Assembly (NCBI GenBank): GCA_001683735.1
Contig: LUGG01000020.1
Span: 124,001 to 188,000 of the forward strand
Direction: 5' to 3'
Length of the DNA stretch: 64,000 nt
DNA from: Grifola frondosa
Lineage: Eukaryota > Basidiomycota > Agaricomycetes > Polyporales > Grifolaceae
Within the stretch, counting starts at the first letter, position 1. Every line of letters starts with the position of its first letter. Positions 34,272-47,760 of the stretch are shown in pieces. The position numbers and the translations under genes were made by a program. Below the pieces are notes generated by a model. That model was not told the DNA's origin, ran no database searches, and worked only from the letters and a program-made list of their open reading frames with translations.

Positions 34272-37200
34272 ATGCCATCGGGGGTTAGTAGCTTTGTATC
34301 ACGTCGGACACTGCTCATGAACGTGGACACAGATTGATTCTGAGGTCGAATATTGGGGGAACTCCTCCCAGGATCGAGAGATGACCCGGATTGTCTCCAT
34401 ACTGGACAGTGCGTATCTCCAGCACTCGACTCCTACAATGGCATCACGTTTTGTTGTGCAGGTCCTACAGATGCAGAACCTAGTGCAAAGAATATTTGTG
34501 CTTCACCCGCGATGCAGAGGAAGGTGTCTTCATCCAAGCGTCATGTAGATAAGGCAGTTGGAACTGGTCCCAGTAGAACCAGGGCTGCCATTAAGGCTAT
34601 TCATGGGACGCCGTCAAAGGTACATCCATCTCAACTTATACAAAAAGTGGTTCAACGAACTGGATGCGGCTGCAGGGCAAACGTGTTCTCTCACGATATA
34701 GTAGCGAGGACAGTATCATTCCAGGCGAGTACTGGTATCATGTCTTGTACTTGCGCGGTTACTTATGTTTACTCCGCATTAGCTGGAACAATTGAAACCG
34801 AGAGCGATTCATCACAGCCGCAATCAAAGCAGCCCTCCTTCGCTTTCTCTCTCGGAGCGGACTCGCGGCGCACGTCAATGACGTCGCTCTCCTCGACAAC
34901 ATCCACCGATGCGTCGATAACTCGCAAACGGACCTTGGAGTATGTAGATACGTTTTCGGGCCGTTCATCTATGACATCTCCGGCATCAAAGTTGCGCAGG
35001 ACCTCGCGGCAAGCACGGACATCACCGCAATGCCCTGAACCCTCCACTTTGCATATGCCGCAGACATCGCGGAAGCCGCAATTCCCTCTGCCCACCAATA
35101 TCCCAGATCTCTTTAGCACCAGCGATGTGGTTCCTTCGCCTACTAAACCCTCCACTGTATCGTCGGAACGCTCCTTTCTGTCCAAGACTCGCAACATGAT
35201 TTCCAAGATCGGGCGCGGGGAAACCAGCGCTTCGGCTAACGGTCAAATTCGTGATCTATGTGTTGACTGTCCGTCCTCTTCAGGGGCCCTCGTCATCATA
35301 GCACATTCAAAGGAAGTTCAAGAGAAGATGGACAGCAGACAAATCACATGGGGCGTACAGTACGAGATTGCCCGCGGTGTTTCGCATGGGTGGTGGACCT
35401 GGGATGAAATTACGCCAAAGATACTAGACTCGCTCAGAGGGTTGAACAAAGATGCAGCTAACAAAGTCTCTGCCACAATCTTGTCCAAAGACATTCCCAA
35501 GAGGGTGGCACATGCAGACCTACCATTGTGGTACGTGTGCAGTTTCATCTTTCACAGACATATATTAAATGGGGTCCAGGATGGAGCTGGATCGTGAGGA
35601 AGCAGCCATTATGGAGAACAAAGGTCGGGGGCTTGGATTACACGGAGAATGGCAAGGGGACCCTAAATGGTATGGCGGCAAGATCCAACAAATAGTGCGA
35701 CTCGTTGAGGCCGAGAAGGGCTCTTCGAGGCCATATCGTCTCTTCCTGGAGAAGATGCAAAAGCGCAAGTCGAATCGATTTGCCCGCTTTCTCGGGTCGC
35801 GTCGAGTTCTGCAAATATCCATTCCGAAGAAATTATTGCACGAGAACATCGAGGCACTCCGGTCTTTTCTAGCGCAAAATTTTATTCTATGCGGACGTGT
35901 CTTCGTGGCCATCGGTGCGAAGGATGGCAAAGTATATCTTATGGAGATCAATCAAGACCATGAACGTAAGGCTGATACCGTCGGTGACCAGTTTCGAATG
36001 TCTCTTGAGGAGTTTGTGGACTGGCATAACCCGCTATCGCTGAACAGCAAACAGGTCACATATTCAACTTTCTGCGATCTGTCATATAGGCTAAACACAT
36101 TGTTCGGAACAGCCATCTACAAAATGGGCCACGCGCTTCGACCTCGGACTGTCGGTATCAGTTCCCGTTCTGCGATTCGAGCCCGACCAGTTCTTTGATC
36201 TCATCGACGAAGGTATGTCTCCCGCTCCAACATCGTCACTGTTGTTAATTGTTCACCTAGTCGCTCCGTATGATGATTCTTTGGGTAAGGCGCCGACCGA
36301 AAACATCTTCACCGATGGCTGTGGTTTCATGAACGGCGCCGCACTCACCCTGATCGGGAAGCTGCTTGGACTGCCGGAGAGATCAACAGCTGTTCAAGGC
36401 CGTATCGCGGGTGCGAAAGGCCTTTGGCTCCTACATCCTACGGACCAATCACCAACTGCTCAGCCTGCGATTTGGACCCGCCCCTCGCAGCAAAAGATCA
36501 AGCTTCCTGTGCTAGGTCCAGCCCATCTGATTTTCGACCAAGTGGCTCCTGCTCGTGTCACAATTCCTTCACGACTCTCTCGACTGACCATTATGAATCT
36601 CTCTCACAATGGGGTCAGCACGGATATCTTCGTCTCAATGATGACCGAGGTTCTAAAGAAGGAGATCGACGCTCTCGTTCGCTGGGAGGGTCCGAATGCC
36701 ATGTTTTTGCTGTGGAACACGGTCAACAGGTTAGGCTTCGTTTTGGGCCAGAAACTTCAACGGCGTATGGCTGGCTCTTTGAGGGCGCTTGGCTTCGGCA
36801 GGGAGAGGGAGCCTGATGAATCGGAGCTCAGTGATTCTGACGACATTGAATGTGACACGTCCAGGGACGAGTTTAGTGGCGAGCCACTGACGATACATGC
36901 CGCTGTATTGGAACTCTTACAGGCCGGATTTGAGCCTCTACAGCTCTGGACCTTGTATGACAAGCTGCAGACAATTGTCAGAATGACGATTGACGATATT
37001 ATCAAGGATTTTCACATCACTGTCCCGCAATCCGCCGAAGCATTCATCGTTCCAGGTCCGCGCTGTGCCAACTTCAATGATTCATAACCATTGACAATTG
37101 AGCGAAATAGATCCTTATGGTGTTCTTGAAGAAGGCGAGATACATTTCAGATCTTCGCAAAATTTGAAGGATCCTTTGGAAGATCTCTGTCCAAATATTA

Positions 37201-38722
37201 TCACCGGCGATGTTCTGGTTAGTCATCCACTTTTTACTTGTCCCGACGGGCTTGTAGGCTTACATTATTGTAGGTTTACAGGAATCCGGCCAGAGTTCCT
37301 TCAGACGTCCAAAAGGTTTGTTCCCACGCATGCAAATTTTTCGCGTTTGCTCATATGCCCACGAAAGGTCACAGCTGTAGAGCATCCTATGCTTGCTGCA
37401 TACACGAACGTCATTGTTTTCCCAACCAAGGGTTCTCGTTCTCTTGCAAGTATGTTAGCTGGAGGAGGTGCGTCATTCTACACCTCCATCTGAACTTTCC
37501 TCACCGTTTGCTCTGAACACAGACGTCGACGGCGGTATGCATTTTCTCTTAACTTCTCCTTTAAGTATTAATCCTTGCTAAGACGTATGTGTATGCATTT
37601 GGGACCCCGCAATCGTGAGCCAATTCAAGAATGCGCCGCTTTACAACCCCTCGGACGATTTTCTTCCCGCAAATTTTGAATCTCAAGATAGCATCGAGAC
37701 CGTGGCCAGTCTGCATGATCGGATGAATGCATCTGCGGATCCTGACACACGCCGCTCGGTGTTGCAGTCCGTTTTGCTGTCTGATCTATCTGATTCCAAA
37801 GTTGGTGCCTATTCCGTCTATCACGAGATCTCCGTATACATGAAGGGGTACGATCACAAGGATACGCTGCGCAATGCATTCATGTCTGTATTTTTCGTTG
37901 TTGTCTTTCCTTTCTCGCTCATTATAACTTTGGCATGTCTCCAGGTTCGCCACCGTCCTTGACGCTCGCAAGACGGGGCTGAAAGTGAAGGCCGATGTCT
38001 TCACTAGCGATAAGCGGGATTATGACCTTCCTAAGCCGTTGTGCTTGCAAGGGAAGGATGATACTGCAGCCTCAGACGAATACGGACACAGGCCCCCTGT
38101 CAAGCGAGATGTCAACCGCCCGTTCGTCCTCGACGAGCTCCTCGAAGCAGGCAGGGACCTCGGCAAGCAATACCGCGCGAAATACGCAAATTTGTGGCCC
38201 GACGCCCTCGATCGCGATCGCGACGCTGACATCACGCTGCGCGAGCCATTGCGCAGTGCTGAAACCATCGCAGCGGAAGTCACCGACTCAAGGTTGAAGG
38301 AGGAGTTGCGGTCGATACGAAACCACGTCGAGCAGCACTACCAAAGGTGGATCACGATCTCGAGATCAAAGGCACAGGCGTCACCGTCCAAGAAGTCACC
38401 ATCGAAGGCCGCATCCCGGTCGCCCTCGTCGAAGGTGGGCGCTGCGTCGTCGCAGACTGCGCAATACCAAGACCTCGCGCGGTCGTTCGCGAGCGGGCCT
38501 GCGGATGTGCCCCTCTTCCGCAGGCTGAACAGTCTCGACGCTATCATGGCATCGCATGCGTACCACAGGAGCTCGAAATTTGCGTTCCATGTCGCGTTCC
38601 ACGCCGTCTGTAGCATCAAGGCTCGCGCGGAGGGCTCTGGGGCATTTACCCGCAAATTCGCAGAGATGATGGCGATCCCTTCGTCCGCGGTGCGGGTTCT
38701 GGAGCAGTGTCGCTCAGACTAG
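34272..38722 (+). CDS. RNA-dependent RNA polymerase (RNAi type)
   Basis: A multi-exon protein of roughly 1,250 residues. The ATG at 34272 splices to IDSEVEYWGNSSQDREMTR. The N-terminal third is Ser/Thr-rich and probably disordered. The RdRP domain starts near VQYEIARGVSHGWWTWDEI. Hallmarks are KRKSNRFARFLGSRRVLQIS, KWATRFDLGLSVSVPVLRF, NIFTDGCGFMNGAALTLI and RIAGAKGLWLLHP. The catalytic loop DVDGD is split after its third codon base set by an intron at about 37535-37582, with CIWDPAIV in the next exon. The C-terminal part (LRSIRNHVEQHYQRW) is basic and Ser-rich. Enzymes of this family make double-stranded RNA in quelling and heterochromatin pathways. All motif aspartates are present and no frame break was found, so the gene looks functional. 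Confidence 0.93.
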
Positions 38723-39451
38723 GGTAGGAAGGCTTTTATCTTGTATCTCTTCATTTCACGCCTCGATCTCTGCGTCCTATTTTCCTTGCATACCATCTGA
38801 TCTCTCCGTGCATATCCGTGCACATCTGTACATTGATATAATCATTTTTGCTGACTCCCCGAAACCGCGACACACTCGGCCCCTGTTGGTCAAGATATGG
38901 TCATGAACACTATATTCATCCCCGGCCTCTTCACTGTGCTCCGAGGCAGAACAACTCGTGGACAATGCTGCGGCCGATAACCAGTCTCTGTCCACGAGTT
39001 TCCTACGCGTGAAAAATAACGTGCCACGATGTTCTGTAACAGGCTTTTCGATGTCAAGTTCGGGCGCAGTCAGTCTCTGGTTCCATATACCTGTTCTGCG
39101 CCATGGTGTACTTCACGGTGAGAAGACGTGTCCTGCTTCTTTCGCAGCGTCCTCGGATGCCAGCGTACTTCGTGTCCTCGGTAAGTGTAAGTTCCACCGG
39201 AACATCCTTGCAGATTTGTGCAGTTAGGACCTTGAACGTCGGAGCTGAGCAGTTCTAGCACTAGAAATGGGCGCATGGAAGTTTTTAGACTTTGTCGAAG
39301 CGGCACGAACCCACACGATCAACAGACGCGAACAAATGCTTGATCACACAACACGCACTAATGCTACATACACTGTTACACTGGCCGCAGGACAGTTACA
39401 TATAATTCTAGCTTTCTGACAAACGGGCAGTGGTATCTGCTTCGCCCGCTC
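38723..39451. other. Convergent intergenic region
   Basis: This lies between the 3' ends of the RNA polymerase and enolase genes. Nothing recognisable is present. Confidence 0.45.
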
Positions 39452-41198
<1,747 letters not shown>

Positions 41199-42057
41199 GG
41201 TTCGATTGAAAACACAGGCTGGTTGGTTGCAGATAGGAGAAACATTTCCGCTCCTTTATGCTGCTCCAACGTCATCTAGGCCACCTCCATTCGGACAGAC
41301 AGCATGACGCCTTCAATGATGGTGCACAGCGAGGAACACATGTGCGGGCCCGAGGTAGTTTATTTTGAGCACGTTCGCGGCTCTGCGAGCAGCACCGTGA
41401 GCGAGTCATGGGGATGTGTTCCTGCTCCAGGTCGGCCGTGTGTCACTGAGGGAGCTCGAGGGTGGTATTAAAAGATGGTCATGGATTGGGCTGGAGGGTA
41501 CTGGAGGTTGAGAGGTTCTGAATTCGAACCAGGAAGCGCCGAATGGACATCGGCACAACCCTTCGCCTGAGACTTGCCTGGAATATGTTCTGTCTATAAT
41601 ACAATAACTCGGGTACAATAACGATTTCTCTCATGACTTGTAGTATCCCATTGAATACCATATAGGAGCCAGAATTGATGGGGAAAATACAGAGATGTTT
41701 AAAACATAATTGCAATTAACGCGGTGCTGAGAGGTTCTGGGGAGACATAGTTCACGAATCAGCTCCATACTAAATATTTAGCTGTATACACCAGAGCGTC
41801 ATGATATGTTCAATGCCTGGGTGTGCAGCTATGGGACCTCTGCCTTTGTGGCGGGCGCAGAGTCTATGCCACATCAGCCACTTGCGTTTGCCACAGAATT
41901 TGCCGGGTGACCCTTGAGAATATGCAGCTCATAAAATTGGTTCTTGAACTGACTCTTGGTACATACCCAAGAATATCATGTGCATCCTGTTCCTGATTAT
42001 CGCCAAACGCACACATTGGATACAAGTAGATCAATAAGTTACGTGCTCACCCCTTCC
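41199..42057. other. Intergenic stretch with the enolase promoter
   Basis: About 860 bp between the enolase start and the Dus2 3' end. A TATA-like cataaagg lies about 65 bp upstream of the enolase ATG on its strand. No gene or tRNA is supported. Confidence 0.45.
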
Positions 42058-43618
42058 TCACGCGGCAGCTGTCTCCAAACCCGTCTCTGCAGGTACAAAT
42101 GCCGGCACGACGTTCCCTAGCGCTGACACAGACACCTGCAGCTCGTTCATAGCACCAAGCGGCGCACGGGGAACAGCCGCCTCTAACGGAGGCTTCACCT
42201 GCTCCGGTCTAGCCTCTAAAGCTTCGTTTTCCTGCCCTTCTACCTCTGGTGGCAGCACAGCAGAGGACACATCCTCCAGCGTGAGTACATGCGGCGGCGC
42301 CCGCACGTTCCCGCGCGACGCGATCGCACTCGCGATGGCCGTGAACTCGTCCGCGCCTGTCCATGGCTCGGCGAGCGGCGCGACATCCGCGTACTCCTTC
42401 GCGCGTACTATGCCCAGCCGGAACTCGCGTGCGTCGTGCTTCGTACTCGCGACGTGTGCGCCCTGGAACTGCGATGCGCAGAACTTCGTATTAGACCAGT
42501 GGTTGTCGAGGTATCGTGCCTACGGAATGCAGTGGTCAGAGCGCGCGTCGCGGACGATGTAGGGTAAGAGAACTGACGAGGCGGATGTACGGGGGTATGA
42601 AGGTCTGCTCGAGGTCCGCGAGAGGAGTGGGGGAGAAACATGTTGGATTCGCCTCGGCGGCGGTCGCGATCATCACCGAGTGTGCGCCTGCTACGCGTCA
42701 GTCCGAAAACACAGAAATAACACCCCGAGCAACGCACCCGTTATCCTGCGTATCCGCCGCGCATCCTCGAACCCCACGCAGTCCCCGTTCTCGATCACCG
42801 CGACGTCGCGGCCGAGCCCCTCGATGAACTCTACGATCTCACGCAGCCGCTCGATCACTGCCTTGTCCTTCATGCGCATGCTGCGCGTGCGGCAGTGGAC
42901 CGTGAGCGCGGTCACGCCCGTGTTAACGATGCGCTCGACAAGCTTCAGTGTGTCCTCCTGGGACGGGAGCAGCCGGATCTTCGCGGAGATGGGGATTTCT
43001 GGGGGCATGGCCGTGCGAAGCGCAGTGAGGATCGCACAGAGAAGATCCGGGTTAGAGAGGAGCGCAGCACCCATGCCTGAGTGCGTAGAGAAGGGCTTAG
43101 GGCAGCCACAGTTGAGATCGAAGCCCGCGACGTCCTGCATGACGGTCTTCGCGGCCTGCACGGCGAGCTCTGGGTCTGCAGAACCTATTTGGTAGATGAG
43201 GAAGGGCTTCTCGATGGGATGTGTCGTGAAGATGGCCTTGGTCTTGCCGTTGTAAGAGACGACGCCGGTGACAGCTGTAGCGGAAATGAGATCGTGTGTG
43301 CGAACGTGTGAGGAAGGTGCCTACTCACGGTCGACAGAGCGCTCTGCATGCAGGATGGCCTTATCGACAGTCTCTGGGCCCCAGACGAGTTTTGCGCCGT
43401 GCTTCAACGCGAAAAGGCGGGTGGGTACTGGCAAAGGTGACGATGAGGAATTATGAGATTATCGGACACTGGTGGTACGCACATGCACCCGATCTCACCA
43501 TGGGCGCGAGCATGATTCCGTCCTTGTAGTCCGCGGACGTCAGCGGCGGAATGTCAAGCCTTGGTCGTTTGGCGAGCCGAATGTCGGGCAAGGAGGGCGA
43601 GTGCGAGCGGCGAGACAT
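42058..43618 (-). CDS. DUS2: tRNA-dihydrouridine synthase, Dus2 type
   Basis: This flavoenzyme reduces uridine 20 in the tRNA D-loop. MSRRSHSPSLPDIRLAKRPR is followed by the FMN-barrel start SADYKDGIMLAPMVRSGA and then LFALKHGAKLVWGPETVDK. IYQIGSADPELAVQAAK precedes the catalytic cysteine region DVAGFDLNCGCPKPFSTHSG. Then come PISAKIRLLPS, VTALTVHCRTRSMR and VAVIENGDCVGFEDARRI. The C-terminal helical domain contains NTKFCASQFQGAHV, and an acidic/Pro-rich tail ends at 42058. Several introns of 45-60 nt are present and the frame is intact once spliced. LNCGCPK and the order of motifs favour Dus2 over Dus1/3/4. Confidence 0.9.
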
Positions 43619-44057
43619 AATGAAGACGGGTGTTTTGTGTGCTCTGCGGCTGGCAGTCTTTGTGAGGGGAATCATGCACGAGCAGAGATTTGGCCCAGCC
43701 TGTGTGTGTGAGTCTGCAGAGCTCTTTGCAATTGAGACTTGCAAAGTGTAGCCAAAGGGTATAATGACTGTCGAGAAATTGAAAATCCAGCGCTAAATTC
43801 CAAAGCGCCCGCATGATCTTATGTAAGCACGCGTCTCTTCATAAGTTCCATCCATCTTATCAGTTACTCCTTATCCAGGAAGTAGAGGCCCGCGCTGTGG
43901 GTGGATGTCACCTGCAATTCATGTGAGGTGAAGCCCTCCGCAGTGATGCGCCTTGCGTCTTTTATATGGTCATGGTCCGAGTCGCAGCAGAATTCAATAC
44001 ACCTTTCTATAACCCATTCATCCGACCGCTCGACCCCGCATCCTCCAAAATTCTAGA
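43619..44057. other. Divergent promoter region of DUS2 and the VAP gene
   Basis: About 440 bp between two divergent start codons. No gene is seen. Confidence 0.45.
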
Positions 44058-44746
44058 ATGTCCGTAACACTCGACCCTAGCAGCACTCTGGCGTTTAGTA
44101 GTGCGTATGGTGATGCTGCAGTCCTGTGCGGGTGCTGAGACGGCCGTGGTCCAGGACCTCTTACGCGGCCAGTCAAGTGTGCGCTCACCATCACGAACAG
44201 CAGCAATGCACAATCGGTCGCATTCAAGGTCAAGACCAACGCGGTGAAGGTACCCCGCCGATTTGCTGCGGCATTAAATGTTGCCTAGAGCTGACGAGCC
44301 TCATCGTCTAGTCGTATGCCGTGCGGCCGAATTACGGGACACTGCAGCCTGGGCAGACGGTCGAGATTGAAGGTATGGTGCACTGAATACATCTCCTACA
44401 CTCGGCTGAAGTGTCTGTAGTGAAGATGGAGCCGCTGAAGAAGGAGCCGCCTTTGTCTACAAAATGCCACGATAAATTCCTCATACAGAGCTTTACAATT
44501 CCTCCCGAAAAGAGCACACCCCGCTCAAGGAGATCGTACGTATTACTTTGTAGCTGCGAGTGCCCGCGCTTACCGCAAACTGCAGTGGAGCACCGTTGCA
44601 TCTGAGGAGCTGCACTCTCATAAGCTCCGTGTGGTGTACCTGCCGGCGCACGTGTCGCTGCTAGTGGCTATGAAGAGCACCCTAGCGCGGATGCGCCAGA
44701 GGCTGTGCTCCAAGCTTTCCTCCTTGTTCTTACACATGGCATCTGA
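44058..44746 (+). CDS. VAP/Scs2-like MSP-domain protein, apparently without its membrane anchor
   Basis: Exon 1 (44058-44100) reads MSVTLDPSSTLAFS and splices at 44155 to RPLTRPVKCALTITNSSNAQ. SVAFKVKTNAVK follows, then, after an intron, SYAVRPNYGTLQPGQTVEIE. Another intron leads to VSVVKMEPLKKEPPL and KCHDKFLIQSF. This is a complete major-sperm-protein domain, including the region that binds FFAT motifs in ER contact-site proteins. After EKSTP the C run at 44519-44522 is one base short; restoring it gives LKEIW, then SEELHSHKLRVVYLP after an intron. The tail is short and acidic (YEEHPSADAPEAVLQ) and stops near 44746 with no coiled coil or C-terminal membrane helix, which normal VAPs have. 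It may be truncated or may continue in exons I could not place. Confidence 0.75.
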
Positions 44747-45892
44747 GGCCTGAGACTGAAGTTCGAAGGTGTCCCGCATATCTCAGACATCATTGCGCGC
44801 ATATGATATCATGTCTTTCGATGTTCCTTCTCTATCCTGGGTAATGACTGGACGATTTGCCGCGCTTCAATAAAAGAGGAATTTGCAAAAAAATTATGGA
44901 TCCAGGATGCGATAACGAAGGGGTGTAATCAATCAGGTTCCTGATGAAAATGTGCGCTCGATATGAGGCCTCAAGGCCTCATGCATCATGACCATAATCT
45001 GCTCGTTCGCTGATCACCCTGCACCCACCGACAGGTTTCCCAAAGTGGCGACCTTTCATAAAATCCTTCTGCACTGCTTTCATATCCTTCCGACTCCAAC
45101 GTGCGGCCCGAGCCGCTGTACGGCTTCTACGAAGGTTCAGATGATCCAATAGAATCATGGGTTGCCGACGGTCTTCTCTAAAGTACGCCTGCACATGTTC
45201 TGCTTCTCTCAACCGTGCGTCGTGCCCGCCACGGGCCGTAAGCATCGATTCCCGCGTTTGGCATACACATCCCGACGATAGGATTCTAATGAAGGGCAAA
45301 CAGTATCTGTATGCATCGTGTGTCCCTTTGCGCAATCCGAGTGCCAAGGTTCCGTCCGCGGCCGCAGCGACGAGAAGAGGATCCGAACAAGCCGTTCCCA
45401 TAGAAGGAAAATCGCTCTGCTGCGTGCAAGCAGTCGTTGTAGGGCAGCCAGTGTGATGGCATAGCGTTCACTCACAGTGAAACAGAGTTATTTCAATGTG
45501 GTCTTCATCCAGTGGTCTACATGCTATATTTTAACTGAATCAGATTGCCATCTTTGACCGCAAGAATGTGAACAGGGCGGGCCAGCACCGCTCACGCGCT
45601 GTGACTTCGCCTTCTCAAGGTTCTAGTCTGTTTCCACCGCTTCTCTGGAAGGATCTAGGAACAGGAATTGATGCTCGTTTGCGAGAACTTAATTTCTTTC
45701 TGTGGAAGTTGCTCTGAGTTCTCCATACGATTCACATATTGATTCGGGACAGGTGAAGACGACCACTTTGAAGGTGCTGTGTTTCGCTCGTGGCGGTAAC
45801 GCCAAATCACTGTCTGGTCTGGCGTACTGCCGGGCCAAACGTTCGAAAGGTGAACTGGACTGCTCATAAATGGTAAATATATAACTCAGCGG
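44747..45892. other. Gene-poor stretch
   Basis: Apart from the minus-strand open frame at 44979-45401 (listed separately) nothing recognisable is present. Confidence 0.4.
44979..45401 (-). CDS. Orphan open frame, 140 codons
   Basis: It has a real ATG at 45399-45401 (MGTACSDPLLVAAAADGTLA) and runs uninterrupted to 44979. The protein is basic, with CRVISERADYGHDA at the end and KDMKAVQKDFMKGRHFGKP before it. No family, signal peptide or membrane segment is recognised. It may be chance, a young gene or a piece of a decayed one. Confidence 0.25.
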   Translation of the reverse strand: MGTACSDPLLVAAAADGTLALGLRKGTHDAYRYCLPFIRILSSGCVCQTRESMLTARGGHDARLREAEHVQAYFREDRRQPMILLDHLNLRRSRTAARAARWSRKDMKAVQKDFMKGRHFGKPVGGCRVISERADYGHDA

Positions 45893-46132
45893 GGTACACT
45901 GCGGGCGCTGGCTCGTCGTCGTCCATCCACCTGAATAGTGCAGTGTGTCGAGAACTGGACGGTGTGGTCAAGTACGTGCCCACCTCCTCAACGGGAGGCA
46001 TGACTCGCTAGCGGACTCGCATTCCAGTGGCAACTTCGCCCACTCTTGCAGCGGCTGCCGTCTGCAGAACGACAACATCGTGAGTGAACTGCAGCTGTGG
46101 TGCTGGCACGGCGCTGAAGGAGCTTAGTACAT
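45893..46132 (+). pseudogene. Decayed second CVNH-domain copy
   Basis: The reading YTAGAGSSSSIHLNSAVCREL matches the CVNH segment NTAGTATVSSSVDLN of the gene at 32.4-32.9 kb. After a candidate intron (about 45961-46014) GNFAHSCSGCRLQNDNIVS matches GGNYYNSCNSCKLQNGDILS. One extra base then shifts the frame before SCGAGTALKELST, which matches CGSGTTLKELS. No start codon, signal peptide or full C-terminus can be found, and stops lie both upstream and just downstream. It is therefore read as a degraded paralogue, on the opposite strand to the intact gene. Confidence 0.65.
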
Positions 46133-46742
46133 GGTCGCTGCTGAGTTGCTCGTGAATTTTTTGACGTTGCGTGTCGTAGACTATTGTGTCTCTAACACCA
46201 GCGGCTGCCCGACCTGCCCGTACGCATCCTGTTTAGTTCTCGCCGGAGGAGGTTGTTTCTCTGAGATGGCGTTGAGGTGTTTATAACGGAAGTTTTATAT
46301 AAATAGCGGCTTCATCTGTCTTGCTGTATTTTGAGCTGCACTGATGATTAGTCCACAACCGGACATGGTTTCGTCGTACAGTCAGGACTAAACAGCCGTG
46401 ATAGAGATATGAGCGGAATATATACTAAGTGATTCACTTGTCGTCTATTAGACATCATTCTATTCGTGCGGTCACTGCTGTGGACACGAGTATCTTCTGC
46501 CTATCACTCTTCAAATTAATTAGGATTGAGCATCTTCTGGATGGGAACGAAGAGCCACACTATATCGTGCTAATATATATCATAAAACTAATTGTCCAAA
46601 ACAAGTCCAAAGCTACAAAAGGCAAATTGACGTTAAGAAACTGCGAATAGCCATACACCTATCTGAGCTTCTTATAAAATAACTTACGTACTATATTAAC
46701 CAACACGAAAAATGCATAACCTAAGGTGCAGCAAACCTTCAC
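46133..46742. other. Intergenic stretch
   Basis: AT-rich, with no gene seen. It is the 3' flank of the GPI-anchored protein gene. Confidence 0.45.
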
Positions 46743-47760
46743 CTAAAGCACGATCGCTGCCCCAGCAAGTATGCTCCCAAGGACAGCCACAGCGCTGACA
46801 AACGCAGGCTTCGAGACCACAAGCGCGGCGGCGTTGGCAACATTGCTGCGAGATATAACTCGAGGTCAGCCGTGAGGGAGGCGGCAACCTAGGTGTCTGC
46901 TTACGTGGGCCGCAGCGGTGAACGTGTGCCCGCCGAAACTGGTAGTCTGACCGGTGCTGGTGGCGAGAGTGATAGCAGAGCCTCCGGCGGAGGTTACTTC
47001 CACTATGGGCGTACCGCTGACGGCTGTATTTTGCCGCGCAATCAATTAGAAAATAATAACAATAGCAGAAGGATAGGGTTCTCACTGGTCAGGATGGCGA
47101 ACACGCCAGTGGTGGACGTCCCGAGCTCGCTGGTCACTTCAGCGAAGAGCGAAGATGCTAAAATACGAAGATATCAACGAATGTGCCCATGCGGATGCTG
47201 GGGACGTACCCTTTTCTGCTTCGATCGCCGAATCAACTGTTTGATATTGGGTATGAGCTCAGCGTCGAATGCAGCAAGGAACGCGCCGCGCAATCACCTA
47301 CAGACCCAATCGAGCTGGTCAAGGAAGCAGCTGCGTATCGAGCAAATTCTCAGCGTCATCTTCACAATACAATACAATTCTCCGAGAACGTACCGGCAGA
47401 AGTGGCGGCGCTGAAGTCAGAGGCGACTGTGCTGCTTTATGAGAAGCCCGACTACGTTATCGAGGGTAAACACCACGTACGACCTGACGTCCCAGCGCTC
47501 GCTACAGACCCGACTTTGCACAGTCTCCGTTGAGATCGGTGTTCGATTCAGAACATGACGATGCAGAGCTCACCAAAAGACGTTGCGTCGCCAGCCACAG
47601 ACGTTAGATCACTGATGACTGCGTGAAATCGAGTAAGACAAGGGTCCGATCACGGAGGAGGAGTGGCGAGCTCACTATCACGCTTCGCGGGCCCAGGTAC
47701 GATGGCGGCATGAACAGCAGCAGCAGACAGAAGAGCGGCTACAAAAGCTTTGGCGTGCAT
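46743..47760 (-). CDS. GPI-anchored Ser/Ala/Thr-rich surface protein in nine exons
   Basis: Exons: 47760-47676, 47618-47574, 47513-47481, 47426-47394, 47330-47298, 47257-47210, 47157-47086, 47023-46905 and 46845-46743, about 189 residues. A signal peptide (MHAKAFVAALLSAAAVHAA) and a KR site are followed by short Ser/Ala/Thr modules, one per exon. Examples are VGSVASAGTSG, LASDFSAATSA and AASLTSSIGSV. A more ordered part follows (TVDSAIEAEKGASSLFAEVT, GTPIVEVTSAGGSAITLATS, GQTTSFGGHTF). The C-terminus is NVANAAALVVSKPAFVSAVA then VLGSILAGAAIVL, a typical GPI-attachment signal. Introns 1-7 are all phase 1. The last junction needs the run at 46907-46909 to be one base shorter. A cell-wall or plasma-membrane surface role is inferred. 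A 116-codon open frame on the opposite strand is a shadow of this gene. Confidence 0.8.

Noticed and set aside
41500..41560. tRNA-like B-box (GGTTCGAATTC on the minus strand)
   Set aside because: No matching A box, no pairing T-stem and no acceptor stem could be drawn around it.
47183..47533. 116-codon plus-strand open frame
   Set aside because: It is antisense to exons 2-7 of the GPI-anchored gene, which splices perfectly on the minus strand with a signal peptide and GPI signal.
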